Positions 41,447-51,383 are shown, numbered from the stretch's first letter. The stretch: DNA of 64,000 bases from Komagataella phaffii GS115 (GCF_000027005.1 NC_012966.1:1714297-1778296); one strand, 5' to 3'. A program made the numbers and translations. The notes: a model not told the origin generated them from the sequence alone.

Positions 41447-42829
41447 CTAGAATAAATCTTCCATGTCATCATCGTCATCTTCATCCCCATCCTCATCATC
41501 ATCCTCATCCTCATCCTCATCCAATTCTCTTTGTTGATATATATTATGGGATGTGACATTGCTGTTATTTTGTTGTTCTTTTTGTTCCATCTCAACTTGT
41601 CTCAGTTTGGTTTCAAGTTCTGCCTTTAGCCTACCGATCACATCAGAGATTCTGTTCTTCATTATCGGATTGCTTGCTTTGTTAAAATCACTCTGTTTCA
41701 AGCCAATCGTAGCCTGTAACTCCTCAATTTCTTCCTTAATAATTTGAGTGTGTGTGAGTCTCTCATCGATTCCAGCTCTCTGGCCAGAGATAATTTCCTT
41801 TCCTCCAACGACTTCTTCATCGTCGTCATCTTCATCGTCTTCTGTCTCTTCTGTTTCCTCTTCTGCTTCTTCTTCTCCCTCTTCTACTTTTGCTTCTGCA
41901 GAGCACACCCGCTTCAGCTCAAAAGTCTCTTCATCCTCGTCATCCTCCTCCTCCTGCTCGTAGAAACGAACGTGGGCATCGCTGTCATTCGTCTTTCGGC
42001 CTCCCTTCGACCGCTGTTGAGGATTCAACGGTGTGTCTGACTGCTGCTGAAATGCTTGTTCTAGCTCTAGTTCTAAGTCTTCATTGTCTTCTACATCAAG
42101 GTGGCCCCTTACAGTAAATTCCTTTGTATTCGGTGTACTAGCATCTGCGTCAAAGGAAGGAATCGTACCGGCCTCCGTATCAACTAGCTCGTACTTACTG
42201 GCTTCAGCTTCCTCGTCTAAACGAAACAATTCATCCACCTGCTCTTCGATAATTTGAAAAACTTTACTGGTCATTCTCTTATCAAAACGTTTCTTTACGC
42301 CTCGCAAAGGAGGTGTCAATCCATCATCAAACGTTTCGCTAGCCGTCAGTTGAATATCCAAGTATTCAGATTCGTATTTCAGTTCCTTGATGACAAGTAG
42401 AATCTGCGAGACATCCATGGTCTTGAATATATTCTTTCTGTCAATCGTTTTATGGATTTCTACCATTGTTGGCAAGTCCACCAATTTGGCCCCATATAAT
42501 CTGTCTTTCAATCGCAAGACAGCTCTTCTCTTATCTTTCCACTGAAGGCTGATCTCACTAAAATCTCCCTGCTCCACACACTTTTTGACATATTCTAAAG
42601 AGTAGTCGTTAGGTACTATACGCATCACTATGGCCTCTTCGGTGGTAGGATCATCCTCCCTGTCTGGATCCTCTGAGTCATATCCATCTCCTGCTATTCT
42701 TGTTGGCTTGACCCTAATTCTAGGAATAACTGTAGACTCAGGTTTATTTATTGGAGGTTTTACCTTGATCTTTGGCCTTCTTTCTACTGTATTCTGTTTC
42801 TTGTCTGTGTGCAGCTTGAGTTTAATCAT
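41447..42829 (-). CDS. TAF7: TFIID subunit Taf7
   Basis: The 460-residue protein matches Taf7: IRVKPTR..GDGYDSEDPDRE, the IVMRIVP strand, KDKRRAVLRL, KLVDLPTMVEIHKT and DRKNIFKTMDVSQ. These make up the Taf1-binding domain. The C-terminal half is strongly acidic with Glu/Asp runs, a coiled coil, and an almost purely acidic end. Taf7 binds Taf1 within TFIID at the core promoter. The frame is open to 42853, but the first ATG is at 42829. MTF1 diverges with only 97 bp between the two start codons. S. cerevisiae Taf7 is longer (590). Confidence 0.88.
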   Translation of the reverse strand: MIKLKLHTDKKQNTVERRPKIKVKPPINKPESTVIPRIRVKPTRIAGDGYDSEDPDREDDPTTEEAIVMRIVPNDYSLEYVKKCVEQGDFSEISLQWKDKRRAVLRLKDRLYGAKLVDLPTMVEIHKTIDRKNIFKTMDVSQILLVIKELKYESEYLDIQLTASETFDDGLTPPLRGVKKRFDKRMTSKVFQIIEEQVDELFRLDEEAEASKYELVDTEAGTIPSFDADASTPNTKEFTVRGHLDVEDNEDLELELEQAFQQQSDTPLNPQQRSKGGRKTNDSDAHVRFYEQEEEDDEDEETFELKRVCSAEAKVEEGEEEAEEETEETEDDEDDDDEEVVGGKEIISGQRAGIDERLTHTQIIKEEIEELQATIGLKQSDFNKASNPIMKNRISDVIGRLKAELETKLRQVEMEQKEQQNNSNVTSHNIYQQRELDEDEDEDDDEDGDEDDDDDMEDLF

Positions 42830-42926
42830 ACTTAATCGTGCGAGGATGATCAAAAAGAATACTATTTGAACTCAATGTTCTAAATCGCGCCCATAAACTG
42901 TTCTTGCTTTGATCTATATCTATACA

Positions 42927-43979
42927 ATGTCCAAGTGGACCAAGTTTTTCAAAGATCAGACTTTGAATTATTACTATGGCTTTAAATATTTAGCCTACAG
43001 TGAAAGCTTGAATTCTAAGATTATCAAAAAACTACGTTTAAATGAAACTTACGATCCTAATAGGTTTTATCTGCTGGACCTATATCCAACTAGGGGAACG
43101 ATGTCCCTCAGTTTAAACCAAATGTTACTTCCTATTAGACATGTACTGATGGATAATCACAATAAATATCAGGACCTATTGCAGTCTTTGAAGGAGGCAT
43201 ACTGTCGAGGAGACTCAATGGTAGTTTCTAGGAAAGACCCCTTTTCATGGGAATCCTACCTGGAACTGATAGACGATGAACAAGTGATTTCACCGAGAAT
43301 AGAAAAAGAAAGCAAATCAGTCAACAAAAGTTTACTGGTTCATGCTAATTTGTCGAATGATGCGGGATATGGACTACTTGTACAATGGCTTGGATGTTGT
43401 GCCCGTAGAAATTGGCTTCAGAAGTATGGGAATGTTAGAATGCTGATTTGGGTAACTGCGTCCACTGCTAGTCACTTGCTTACGGAAATAGGATCATCGA
43501 AACGTCGAAGAAACGCATTGAACATGGAGGCATTTACAAACTCCACTTTAGTAGCTATTTCCGAAAGCTCAAGGAAAGTTATTGGTGAGGACATTTTTAG
43601 CAAGTATGCTCCATTGGTTTTTGATGACAAATTAGTCTGCCATTCTGTTTCGCATGATAGTGACCTGGCACTCATAGATATACAGCCGTCCAACAACATT
43701 GTGACTGCCGAACAAACAGCAGCGCAAATCGTGGACCTAGATGTTTGGGAATACGTCGTCAAGCAGCTTTTTATTCAGCCTAGATTAACTATGGAATATA
43801 ATATACCAATGTTAGCAGCTGGGGCAGGAGATTTTATTCTCCCTCGTCTGTCTGCACGAACTAGAAACAAGAGCACCGTTGACCTAACACCAAACGATAT
43901 GTTGGAAATTGTTAAGCTTTTTAGTTTATGGCCTTTCAAACCCGACATTAAGTTAGAATTTGTAGAAGAAGAATTTTAA
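42927..43979 (+). CDS. MTF1: mitochondrial transcription factor Mtf1
   Basis: The 350-residue protein resembles Mtf1, the specificity factor of mitochondrial RNA polymerase (Rpo41): YYGFKYLAY, KLRLNETYD, LLDLYPTRGTMSL (a degenerate SAM-binding loop of the rRNA-dimethylase fold), and a C-terminal FSLWPFKPDIKLEFV. Mtf1 melts the mitochondrial promoter and is not an active methyltransferase. The frame is open from 42909, but the first ATG is at 42927. The short 97 bp spacer to TAF7 must serve both promoters. Confidence 0.8.
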   Translation: MSKWTKFFKDQTLNYYYGFKYLAYSESLNSKIIKKLRLNETYDPNRFYLLDLYPTRGTMSLSLNQMLLPIRHVLMDNHNKYQDLLQSLKEAYCRGDSMVVSRKDPFSWESYLELIDDEQVISPRIEKESKSVNKSLLVHANLSNDAGYGLLVQWLGCCARRNWLQKYGNVRMLIWVTASTASHLLTEIGSSKRRRNALNMEAFTNSTLVAISESSRKVIGEDIFSKYAPLVFDDKLVCHSVSHDSDLALIDIQPSNNIVTAEQTAAQIVDLDVWEYVVKQLFIQPRLTMEYNIPMLAAGAGDFILPRLSARTRNKSTVDLTPNDMLEIVKLFSLWPFKPDIKLEFVEEEF

Positions 43980-44541
43980 GACTGAGCAGACAGAATCGAC
44001 AAAAGGTAAGAAATAGAAGAATGGCTACATACAAAATAGCAGAGTAACGAATATGCTAAACAGAATGGTACTTGGTCCCCCTCCAGTTAATTTATCGTAA
44101 CCATAAAAACATCAGTGGATCAATCAGACAGGTGACTTACGTTCTATTCATTGGACCCGTTAAAGTCCTAACATTAGAGATGCCAGAAAAACATATATCA
44201 GATATTCATCATACGATCCACGTTCGAAGTTGATGTGGTTTAACAATAAATGAATAAGGTGAAAATTTAAGCCTACAGCATTTCAGTTCCAAGTACAACA
44301 ACTGTTGGACAAAGAGTCGAACATGACTATGCAAGAGGAAGGGAGAAAAAAAATTTAAGAGAAGGACGAAAAATGGACGAAAAATAATCCAAATCCTTGA
44401 ACTCTTTGTTGTAAGTACACGCTGATTGTTTTAGACCTCCAGCCTAAACTTAGCTTGCTCAGAAGATCTAAACTACTTTATACAGTATTTGTTACATCTC
44501 TGCATTAGCATTCCTAGTTATTATTTTAGCACATAGTTTAT
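43980..44541. other. intergenic between MTF1 and RPS6
   Basis: This 562 bp region lies between the convergent 3' ends of MTF1 and RPS6. It is AT-rich with A-tracts near 44347-44357. I see no gene or RNA. Confidence 0.5.
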
Positions 44542-45258
44542 TTAAGCTTCAGCTCTCAAAGAGGAAGCTCTTCTTTTCTTGATCTCAGCCTTCTCCGCAT
44601 TCCGTTGGTGGATTTTTTCAGCTAGCAGCTTGGCATATTCAGCGGCAGCATCCTTTTGTCTTCGTGCATTCTCGTATTTCAGCTCTCTCAAGTGCTGTTT
44701 TCTCTGAATACGCTCTGGAGTGATCAATCTTTGAATCTTAGGTGCCTTTGTGTAGGTCTTGTCACCTTTCACAACCTCACGCCTGATGACAAATTGCCTC
44801 ACATCATCTTCCTTCGTCAAACCAAAAAACTTTCTAATATTGTTAGCTCTCTTGGGCCCAAGTTTTTTCGGAACCTGAGCATCTGTAAGACCCTCAATCT
44901 GTTGCTCTCCTTGTCTGACTACTACCAAAGATAAAACAGATAAATCAGCAGCAACAATGCAGCCTCGTACCGATTTTCTTTTGCGTTCTCCAACTCTTCT
45001 TGGTCTGTAGCAGGAGTGACCCTTGGACAATAGCAATCTGACTCTGGTTGGATGCATGACTCCTTGCTTCATAGGGAAACCTTGTTTATCGTTACCACCA
45101 GTGATCTTGAAGACGTAGCCTTTGAACTCGTCAGAAACTGAATCCCCTTCCACTTCTTGCCCCATACGTTTCTCGTAAAAAGCTTGAAGCTTGTGCTCAT
45201 CATCTATCTCAATACATTTCTGTGTCCCATTGGCTGGGAAGGCAATGTTCAATTTCAT
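44542..45258 (-). CDS. RPS6: 40S ribosomal protein S6 (eS6)
   Basis: The 238-residue protein is full-length eS6: [14 protein letters not shown] at the start, [31 protein letters not shown] and [17 protein letters not shown] basic helical C-terminus ends [10 protein letters not shown], which carries the conserved TOR-responsive phosphorylation serines. The S. cerevisiae genes have an intron just after the start; this one is uninterrupted. It lies downstream of a promoter with CACGTG and CCTACACC. Confidence 0.97.
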   Translation of the reverse strand: MKLNIAFPANGTQKCIEIDDEHKLQAFYEKRMGQEVEGDSVSDEFKGYVFKITGGNDKQGFPMKQGVMHPTRVRLLLSKGHSCYRPRRVGERKRKSVRGCIVAADLSVLSLVVVRQGEQQIEGLTDAQVPKKLGPKRANNIRKFFGLTKEDDVRQFVIRREVVKGDKTYTKAPKIQRLITPERIQRKQHLRELKYENARRQKDAAAEYAKLLAEKIHQRNAEKAEIKKRRASSLRAEA

Positions 45259-45369
45259 CTTGGATACCTATGAGATTGAGATTTTCAAATTCAGAATCAG
45301 AATGTTGTACGAAAAAATTTGACAAGCGCGAAGGAAAGCAAAAATTATTCAGTATGACCTATAGTATAT

Positions 45370-45384
45370 CACGTGCCTACACCC
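45370..45384. promoter_or_regulatory. CACGTG plus CCTACACC cluster upstream of RPS6
   Basis: CACGTG (45370-45375) is followed at once by CCTACACC (45376-45383), about 115 bp upstream of the RPS6 ATG. The ACACCC core resembles a Rap1 half-site, and CACGTG a Cbf1-type E-box. The same octamer occurs upstream of RPS10. Function is inferred. Confidence 0.45.
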
Positions 45385-45555
45385 TAGGCATAATGTTAGG
45401 ACGTTCAGTAATTTACATATATCATATCACATATGCTATCTTTACATGCACTATGTCAGGTAGCCTTGGCTTTGAGAGCTGCAATGACTGATTGGATAAC
45501 TAGAGTGAAATAAATTCTCAATTCGTATCTGCAAACTTTCTATTCCTTACACACC

Positions 45556-46082
45556 TTAGTTACGAGTAAATCTTCTTTCACCACCGCGTCTGGGGAGACG
45601 CTCGGGTACGGGCTCCTGTAACAATGTTTTTGGCACAATACCCTCTGGGATGTTGAGATATTCACGAAGATACTCAAGTCCATCATCAGTCAAGGAGTAG
45701 TAGTAGTATTGCCATGAAAATTGTGTCTTCACATATCCTTTTGAAGTCAAAGATTGCAAGGCTTTGATAACGTAAAGGTTCTTAGTACCAATCTCCTCAT
45801 GTTGAATTTCAAAATCTTTCTTTGCAACAACAACTCCCTCTACAAATGTTAATAACAGTCCAGGCAAATGACAACAAGACAAACTAAATAACTCTGAGGT
45901 ATAAATTGGCGTCACTGGACTTAGGAGAAGAAATCCCATACTGAATATGCTTGAGCGATTACGACTTTCCTAATCCTTCTAATCACACAATTTACCCCCT
46001 ATTACTAAAGTGAAGTTGAGTGGTACATACCTTGGAATAAGTGCTGGTGGATCTTTTTACGGTCTTCCTTTGGAATAAGCAT
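45556..46082 (-). CDS. RPS10: 40S ribosomal protein S10 (eS10), two exons
   Basis: The first exon (46031-46082) encodes [17 protein letters not shown] and ends in CAA G; the second (45556-45839) continues [16 protein letters not shown]. It runs through a winged-helix domain ([37 protein letters not shown]) to the basic [11 protein letters not shown] end. Total 111 residues. eS10 sits in the head of the 40S subunit near the mRNA entry. The open frame upstream of exon 2 on the same strand is intron sequence. The tail is trimmed relative to mammals. Confidence 0.95.
45840..46030 (-). other. RPS10: RPS10 intron (191 nt)
   Basis: The donor is GTATGT, the branch TATTAAC lies shortly before the acceptor, and the acceptor is TGTAG. 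Splicing restores the invariant [10 protein letters not shown] junction, which supports the boundaries to the base. Confidence 0.92.
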
Positions 46083-46216
46083 CTTGTGTAACCTTTTTGT
46101 TTGAAAAACTTTTCAGAACGAAAGTCTAATACGATTGTAGTTTGGAATGAATCGAGGATCGCGAATACTATTGCCCGTGGTAAGCATGCAAGATGTGCAA
46201 CATCTAGTAATCAATC

Positions 46217-46224
46217 CCTACACC
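46217..46224 (+). promoter_or_regulatory. CCTACACC octamer upstream of RPS10
   Basis: The octamer is identical to the one upstream of RPS6 and lies 135 bp upstream of the RPS10 ATG. It is a possible Rap1-type site. Confidence 0.4.
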
Positions 46225-46355
46225 ATTTTCTGTTAGCCCTTCTATTAGTCACATGATGCCTGTGTCTTTTTTCTGTATTCGAAAGCAGATCTCATTTTCT
46301 CGCTCAGTATGTCAAGCTATTATGTTGATAAGGATCCTCAAATGTTACCAAGTGT

Positions 46356-47297
46356 ATGATCAATCTTGAGTCTAATAGAATCCTAAATGAATTGGAAAGA
46401 TCTAGTTCAGGAGACAATCTCTGCTTGCATGGGACCCGTCGATTGGTCATTAAATTTTTGGAGCAGGTGTTCAAACCTCTCAGGATTGTGAGGATTGCAA
46501 AAATTCCCCTCCTCAATATTCTATTGTTAGTATCCTTATCATTTTTGCTGTTGCGGTTATCTTTTCATTACCATAAACTTTACACCAAGAGTTCACTGGC
46601 TGCTACAGTTGCTACGAATATAGTACTGTATGGTATCTCTGACACACTTGCTCAGTCAATTGATTGTTTTCATGCGCCGCAATTAGGGGCTATACGATTG
46701 AACGATATTTTTCAGCGTCACACAACCGATAGTACTACTCCTAATGACCTCAGCAGCGAACTTTCAGTGTTTGTTGATTATGGAGAAGAGGAGCAAATGA
46801 TACAAGGGTGGTCATTCGAGACTCGGACCTCAAACTCCGACACTAGTCCACTTCCTGCGGTGCGCTATGTAGAAAGTGATGATCGGCCTGGTTTTCAATT
46901 CCCAAGATTCTTTGGGTTTGTTTTTTGGGGATTCATCATGGCTTTCGTTCAAGTGGTATGGTATTCCTTTTTGAACCAAGTGTACGTAGATGAACCTGTG
47001 GTAGTAACAGTTTTGGAAAGAGCTTTGACGGACCAGTTGTTTTTTTCCCCTATTTCTCTTTATTCATTTTATGCATATTCCACATTGATTTTGGAGAGAG
47101 GCTCACGACAAGATCTGCACGACAAACTAATGAGGTTATACATCAGTACACTAGCTGTCAACTTTTGTGTGTGGTTTCCAGTTCAATTTATAAATTTCCT
47201 AGTGATGCCAAAGAAATTCCAGGTGCTGTTTAGCTCTTCTGTTGGTGTCTTGTGGAACTGCTTTCTCTCAATGAAAAATGCTAGTTCGCCCTCATAG
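46356..47297 (+). CDS. Mpv17/PMP22-family membrane protein, YOR292C type
   Basis: The 313-residue protein has an N-terminal extension with a hydrophobic helix (about 50-68), a Mpv17-like start NIVLYGISDTLAQSI, a polar insert of about 80 residues, then GFVFWGFIMAFVQVVWYSFLNQVY, DQLFFSPISLYSFYAY and the family end WFPVQFINFLVMPKKFQVLFSSSVGVLWNCFLS (three separate segments within it). The insert and length are typical of yeast YOR292C, reported at the vacuole. It could form a membrane channel, by analogy with Mpv17. RPS10 diverges 273 bp away. Confidence 0.85.
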   Translation: MINLESNRILNELERSSSGDNLCLHGTRRLVIKFLEQVFKPLRIVRIAKIPLLNILLLVSLSFLLLRLSFHYHKLYTKSSLAATVATNIVLYGISDTLAQSIDCFHAPQLGAIRLNDIFQRHTTDSTTPNDLSSELSVFVDYGEEEQMIQGWSFETRTSNSDTSPLPAVRYVESDDRPGFQFPRFFGFVFWGFIMAFVQVVWYSFLNQVYVDEPVVVTVLERALTDQLFFSPISLYSFYAYSTLILERGSRQDLHDKLMRLYISTLAVNFCVWFPVQFINFLVMPKKFQVLFSSSVGVLWNCFLSMKNASSPS

Positions 47298-47447
47298 TGG
47301 TGGCGGGCGATGTTAAGTTTTGTGCCATTGCACGTATGCAGATGTATGCAAGTGAACAAAATTGTTAAAGAAGCTCTCTTTCGAATATCTTTGCGCACTT
47401 CTTTGTGGCATCTTAGCGTTATCTTTTGTAACACGAAAGACATCGAC

Positions 47448-49070
47448 ATGAGCCATAATTCAAGTTCTGAGTCGCTAGACGTATTGAATTTTGAAGTCTT
47501 TGAGCCTTCTCCTACCTCTGATAGTCATTGTAATTCAGAAGTCACTTCAAAGCGCGTTGTGAATAAAGTTTCCAGCCCTGCAACTATCAATCTGCCATCT
47601 CCTACACAGATTCCGTACCTCTATTCCAAACCAACAACAACTTCAACCTGCAAGTTTGTTTCTGCAGTTGTTGAAAACTCCCATTCTGCCAATTCAATAA
47701 ATTACGGAGATACGACCGCAGTAGTTCCAACAGAAATGCTTGGGGACATAAAGACGCCACCCTTAGAAGATAATCATAGTAGTGTCGTTGGACTGGCAAA
47801 GCTGCCTTATCAGAAAAGGAAACGAGCCGAAAGGAACGGAGTGAACTTTACAGTTATGCTTGTGGGAGAGAGTGGGCTTGGAAAAACAACCTTCCTCAAC
47901 ACCTTATTTGATTCTGATATCTTACCTATTAGGAAGTTGAATGTACCTCAATTGGGGAATACAATGAAGACTACACAAATTGAGTATCATAAGATGCGAT
48001 TAGATGAAGATGGATTCGTTCTAGACTTCACTGTCATTGATACTCCAGGTTTCAGTGACTATATCAATAACAACTACTGCTGGGTGCCAATTTCGAACTT
48101 TATTGATGAACAGTTCAGGAAATATATATTTCAGGAGAGCCAGCCACAAAGGGAAAGGATGAAAAGCACCCAAGTACACGCCTGTTTATACTTCATCAAG
48201 CCGAACTTAAGAGGGTTGTCGGACTTGGATATCAAAGTGATGAAAGAACTATCGTCACGAGTTAACCTAATTCCGATTATTTCAAAAGCAGACGCATTCA
48301 ATGGTACTGAAATGGAGTGTTTCAAGGAGTCGATAAGAAATACATTGTGCAACGAAGGAATAAATTTGTGCAAATTGTTGGCGGATGAAGGAATGGAGAA
48401 TACCATTTTGGATACCCTTCCTTTGTCGGTAATCGGCTCAAGCTCTCGGGTAGTTAACTCTCTAGGAAATGTAGTAAGAGGTAGAAGTTATAAATGGGGA
48501 ACTGTGGAAGTGGAGAATGAGGATCATTGTGACTTTATTAAACTTCGTTCAATGCTATTGAGTAATAACATGCTTGACCTGATAAAATCTACCGAGAATT
48601 ACTATGAAAAGTACAGATCCAAATTAATGAAAACCCAATTTTTGAATATAATCAAGCAAGACTCGGAAGCTTTTAATGAACAACGAGGTGATGAAATTAG
48701 TATTAAATCTGATATGGAAGAATTAGTTGAACAGAGGCTTAGGGACCAAAATCCTCTCGAGATTCTAAAATGCATATGCGACAATCGCCCTGAATTTGAT
48801 AGGCAGTATGATAATACTCTCAAAAATAACCTGATTTATAAGGAATCTGTTCGAATTTTCAAAAAACAATTTGCACGTCTCATTCAGCAACAAGATGCTA
48901 AGTTCAAAGGGTGGAAGCGCCACTTGTTTGACAAACAGTCTGAGTTTAACCATAGTATTGAGGGTATTCATAACCAGATCTTGGAGATGCGACAATCTCT
49001 TGAACTCCTCGAAGGTTCCCGAACTCTTTTAGACTCAAGCATTTTGCCTAGACGCGATGATGAAGCATAA
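47448..49070 (+). CDS. septin, CDC3/SPR3-like
   Basis: The 540-residue septin has a Ser/Thr/Pro-rich N-terminal extension of about 125 residues. Its GTPase domain has GESGLGKT at 140-147, DTPG at 198-201 and a G4 SKAD near 280. The septin unique element follows (SYKWGTVEVE...HCDF), and a C-terminal coiled coil ends the protein. The long extension resembles Cdc3 and the sporulation septin Spr3, but the sequence is divergent and I cannot choose. Septins form filaments at the bud neck or prospore membrane. The frame is open from 47310, but the ATG at 47448 is preferred. Confidence 0.85.
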   Translation: MSHNSSSESLDVLNFEVFEPSPTSDSHCNSEVTSKRVVNKVSSPATINLPSPTQIPYLYSKPTTTSTCKFVSAVVENSHSANSINYGDTTAVVPTEMLGDIKTPPLEDNHSSVVGLAKLPYQKRKRAERNGVNFTVMLVGESGLGKTTFLNTLFDSDILPIRKLNVPQLGNTMKTTQIEYHKMRLDEDGFVLDFTVIDTPGFSDYINNNYCWVPISNFIDEQFRKYIFQESQPQRERMKSTQVHACLYFIKPNLRGLSDLDIKVMKELSSRVNLIPIISKADAFNGTEMECFKESIRNTLCNEGINLCKLLADEGMENTILDTLPLSVIGSSSRVVNSLGNVVRGRSYKWGTVEVENEDHCDFIKLRSMLLSNNMLDLIKSTENYYEKYRSKLMKTQFLNIIKQDSEAFNEQRGDEISIKSDMEELVEQRLRDQNPLEILKCICDNRPEFDRQYDNTLKNNLIYKESVRIFKKQFARLIQQQDAKFKGWKRHLFDKQSEFNHSIEGIHNQILEMRQSLELLEGSRTLLDSSILPRRDDEA

Positions 49071-49362
49071 TAGAGGAACACCCAAGTGGAAAAAGAATCG
49101 CTAGACAACCAAGCTAAATAACTCTACCAGTAAAACAAAATAAAAATTCAATTTTAGCTTCGTACTGCTACTTGTTCAATCTTTTACAATTGCATTGCCG
49201 AATCCTTTTTGCTGGGGGCGGTCCCACGACTCCCCGATAGGATAAGAAAAAAGACTAGGCAGAATGAATGAATACAATTGTCATTAGCTCCTATTCTCGG
49301 AAACCATCTTCAATTAACTGAGATATTGCGCGAAGTCGCCGCAGACCTCCAAAAGGTAACTG

Positions 49363-49944
49363 TCAATAGCGACCGGACCTCTCATTATCGTAAACGTCAA
49401 GAGTGTGATCAGCTATTTTCCCTGTAGGTTCTACAATCACATCCGATATTTTCTCAGGAGATGATGTCCTAGAGGCAAAAGAAGCATAGGCTCTGGCAAA
49501 AGGTCCAGCCAAGACATCTCGTATATCTCTCATACGAAGAACTTTAAGCTGGGGTGCCCTTTGGTCCAGCTGATCTAGAAGATTGTTCAAAGATGTGTCC
49601 AATCGCACGGTGTAAGGCACCAATGTTTCAGAAAACAAAGCATCATGAATCACTGTTCTAACAAAACGTGGTTGCGGTACTCGGTTTACATTATCAAAGT
49701 ATGATCTTGCAATTGGATAATCTCGCAGGTGTTGATAGACTTTTGTGGTAATACGATCGTGCCCAAATTCCATGTGATTCTTCTGACTATGCTCATTCAG
49801 ATTGTCCTGGATATTCTCAGTTGTAATCAAAGTTGAATCTTTTTGTGATTTGACCTCCATGTCTGCTGAGCTAAACCCAAGGCTCCGAATTAAAGATTCA
49901 ACGATAGGAGGTCTCGACATTTCTACATTATTAGTCATTTTCAT
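49363..49944 (-). CDS. protein of unknown function, possibly lipid-droplet related
   Basis: The 193-residue protein has a central conserved-looking part: YPIARSYFDNVNRVPQP, then ALFSETLVPYTVRLD, NLLDQLDQRAPQLKVLR and DIRDVLAGPFARAYA. The amphipathic helices with regularly spaced Pro recall small perilipin-like lipid-droplet proteins (Pet10/Pln1, Sps4), but I cannot confirm the family. No signal peptide or full membrane helix is seen from the ATG at 49944; other in-frame ATGs are at 49938 and 49920. The frame upstream to 49998 lacks ATG. Confidence 0.6.
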   Translation of the reverse strand: MKMTNNVEMSRPPIVESLIRSLGFSSADMEVKSQKDSTLITTENIQDNLNEHSQKNHMEFGHDRITTKVYQHLRDYPIARSYFDNVNRVPQPRFVRTVIHDALFSETLVPYTVRLDTSLNNLLDQLDQRAPQLKVLRMRDIRDVLAGPFARAYASFASRTSSPEKISDVIVEPTGKIADHTLDVYDNERSGRY

Positions 49945-50246
49945 CAGAAAAAGAGTTACTAGTAACCTACAGCAGTTAGGATAGAAGGGTGTATACAAGA
50001 AGCTAATAATTGCAGTAGCTGAACTCTACGATTTGTGCTTTTGTATCCCAGTCAAGGTGAAACCATCATTTATATTCGCGCTTCTTTCTCGGAACTAAAC
50101 ATTTATCTGTTTGTTTACAAAAGGCCAAATGTGGAAACTTTGGATTATATGACAATTCAAAATATTGTGCTGTGATCAAAAGCTTACTGGAAAGAATCTA
50201 ATCACTATTCTGGAACACAATTTGCTAGCTCGGAACTTTCATCTAT
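49945..50246. other. divergent intergenic region
   Basis: This 302 bp region serves both the 193-residue protein and the KEN-box protein. I see no clear regulatory motif or RNA. Confidence 0.35.
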
Positions 50247-51383
50247 ATGTTTTACCAACAGGACGAGTATAGAGCTGTGTGTTATGAATTGGAGCAATTT
50301 CTGGCTGAATCTAATCTTGGACAAGACCATGGTTGTAATGATGAATTTGATGACTCCTTTGTGCAGATGGATTTTAAAAGCGTAGAAACTACTTGTGTAT
50401 TGTCTTCATTTGGCAACATGCTAGACTTTGGACGTACCGTCAAACAAATCCAATCTCCAAATTTGAATAGCGAGATTCAACAGCTGTCGCTGGGCGACAT
50501 TGAAATGGACTTGGACTGCCAACTTCGAGGAATACGAAGCGATGAAGAACCATCCAACGATTCGGCCAGCATTTTAGTAGATTTAAACGATCTATTAGGT
50601 GGAAACCTGAGTATAATCCAGAGGTCAAACACCCAGACGCATTCCAAATTCGAAGCCCAAGCATCGCGTAACCCTTTTGATGGTTCATTGTGCTCTCTCT
50701 ATCATGAATCCAAGGATGAGAGTTTTCTAATTCATTCCGATGAAGAGGCTCTGGAGTCCTCCGATCAGCGGTGTATTTCTCCGAGGGAAGAAAGGGACAC
50801 GGGTACTGCATCATTCTCATTGGAGAAAGAACGCCCTCTATCGATTTCACCGAGGAGAGTATGCAAACCGCTTTCTAAGGAAAAAATATTTTCCAAATTG
50901 GTTAAGCCAGTCCTGAAAATTCCCAAGAAATCACTTAATTTATTTGTAGATTCAGCAGATGGCAGGTTGGACGAAGCAACAAAGTATGCAACAGAGATCA
51001 ACTCGCTGAATGCTGAATGTATCCCGTTACCAGAGAACACCAATGAAACGGTGACAATTCCAGCTGCCCATTCGGCCCCCCATGAGAAACGAGGAGCTAT
51101 TGTTCGAGCGGCTTTGCCCATGAGGCTCTCCAGCAAATTGGCCCAAGCGCAAGGGCAGAAGCAAGGATTCTATACTGTTCATCAGTTCGGGGACTACTTG
51201 AGGGAAAAAGGCTTTGATGGAACTTTCCTTCCTCAATTTAAGACGGAATTGGATAACAAAGAAAATATAAACCACAGAGAACGTTTTGTTAAGATGAAGG
51301 ACCTCAAATTGATAAACTTGAAGCAAAGCAAGCATGAACTACTAAAAAAAAATGTAAGGTGGGCTATCGACCTGGAATGGTGA
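50247..51383 (+). CDS. unknown protein with KEN box and VRWAIDLEW tail
   Basis: I do not recognise this 378-residue protein. It is acidic and mostly disordered, with clusters of Ser-Asp/Glu, several Ser-Pro sites (for example ISPRE and ISPRR), a basic hydrophobic stretch (FSKLVKPVLKIPKK, about 215-230), an RAALPMRL segment, a KEN tripeptide in LDNKENIN (about 332-339), and a terminal KKNVRWAIDLEW. KEN plus an RxxL-type sequence is how APC/C targets are recognised, so cell-cycle-dependent destruction is plausible but unproved. The end motif is reminiscent of short conserved tails in other fungal regulators. Confidence 0.65.
   Translation: MFYQQDEYRAVCYELEQFLAESNLGQDHGCNDEFDDSFVQMDFKSVETTCVLSSFGNMLDFGRTVKQIQSPNLNSEIQQLSLGDIEMDLDCQLRGIRSDEEPSNDSASILVDLNDLLGGNLSIIQRSNTQTHSKFEAQASRNPFDGSLCSLYHESKDESFLIHSDEEALESSDQRCISPREERDTGTASFSLEKERPLSISPRRVCKPLSKEKIFSKLVKPVLKIPKKSLNLFVDSADGRLDEATKYATEINSLNAECIPLPENTNETVTIPAAHSAPHEKRGAIVRAALPMRLSSKLAQAQGQKQGFYTVHQFGDYLREKGFDGTFLPQFKTELDNKENINHRERFVKMKDLKLINLKQSKHELLKKNVRWAIDLEW

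Noticed and set aside
41748..42040. Ser-rich and hydrophobic plus-strand frames opposite TAF7
   Set aside because: They are the antisense reading of the acidic Glu/Asp codon runs of TAF7.
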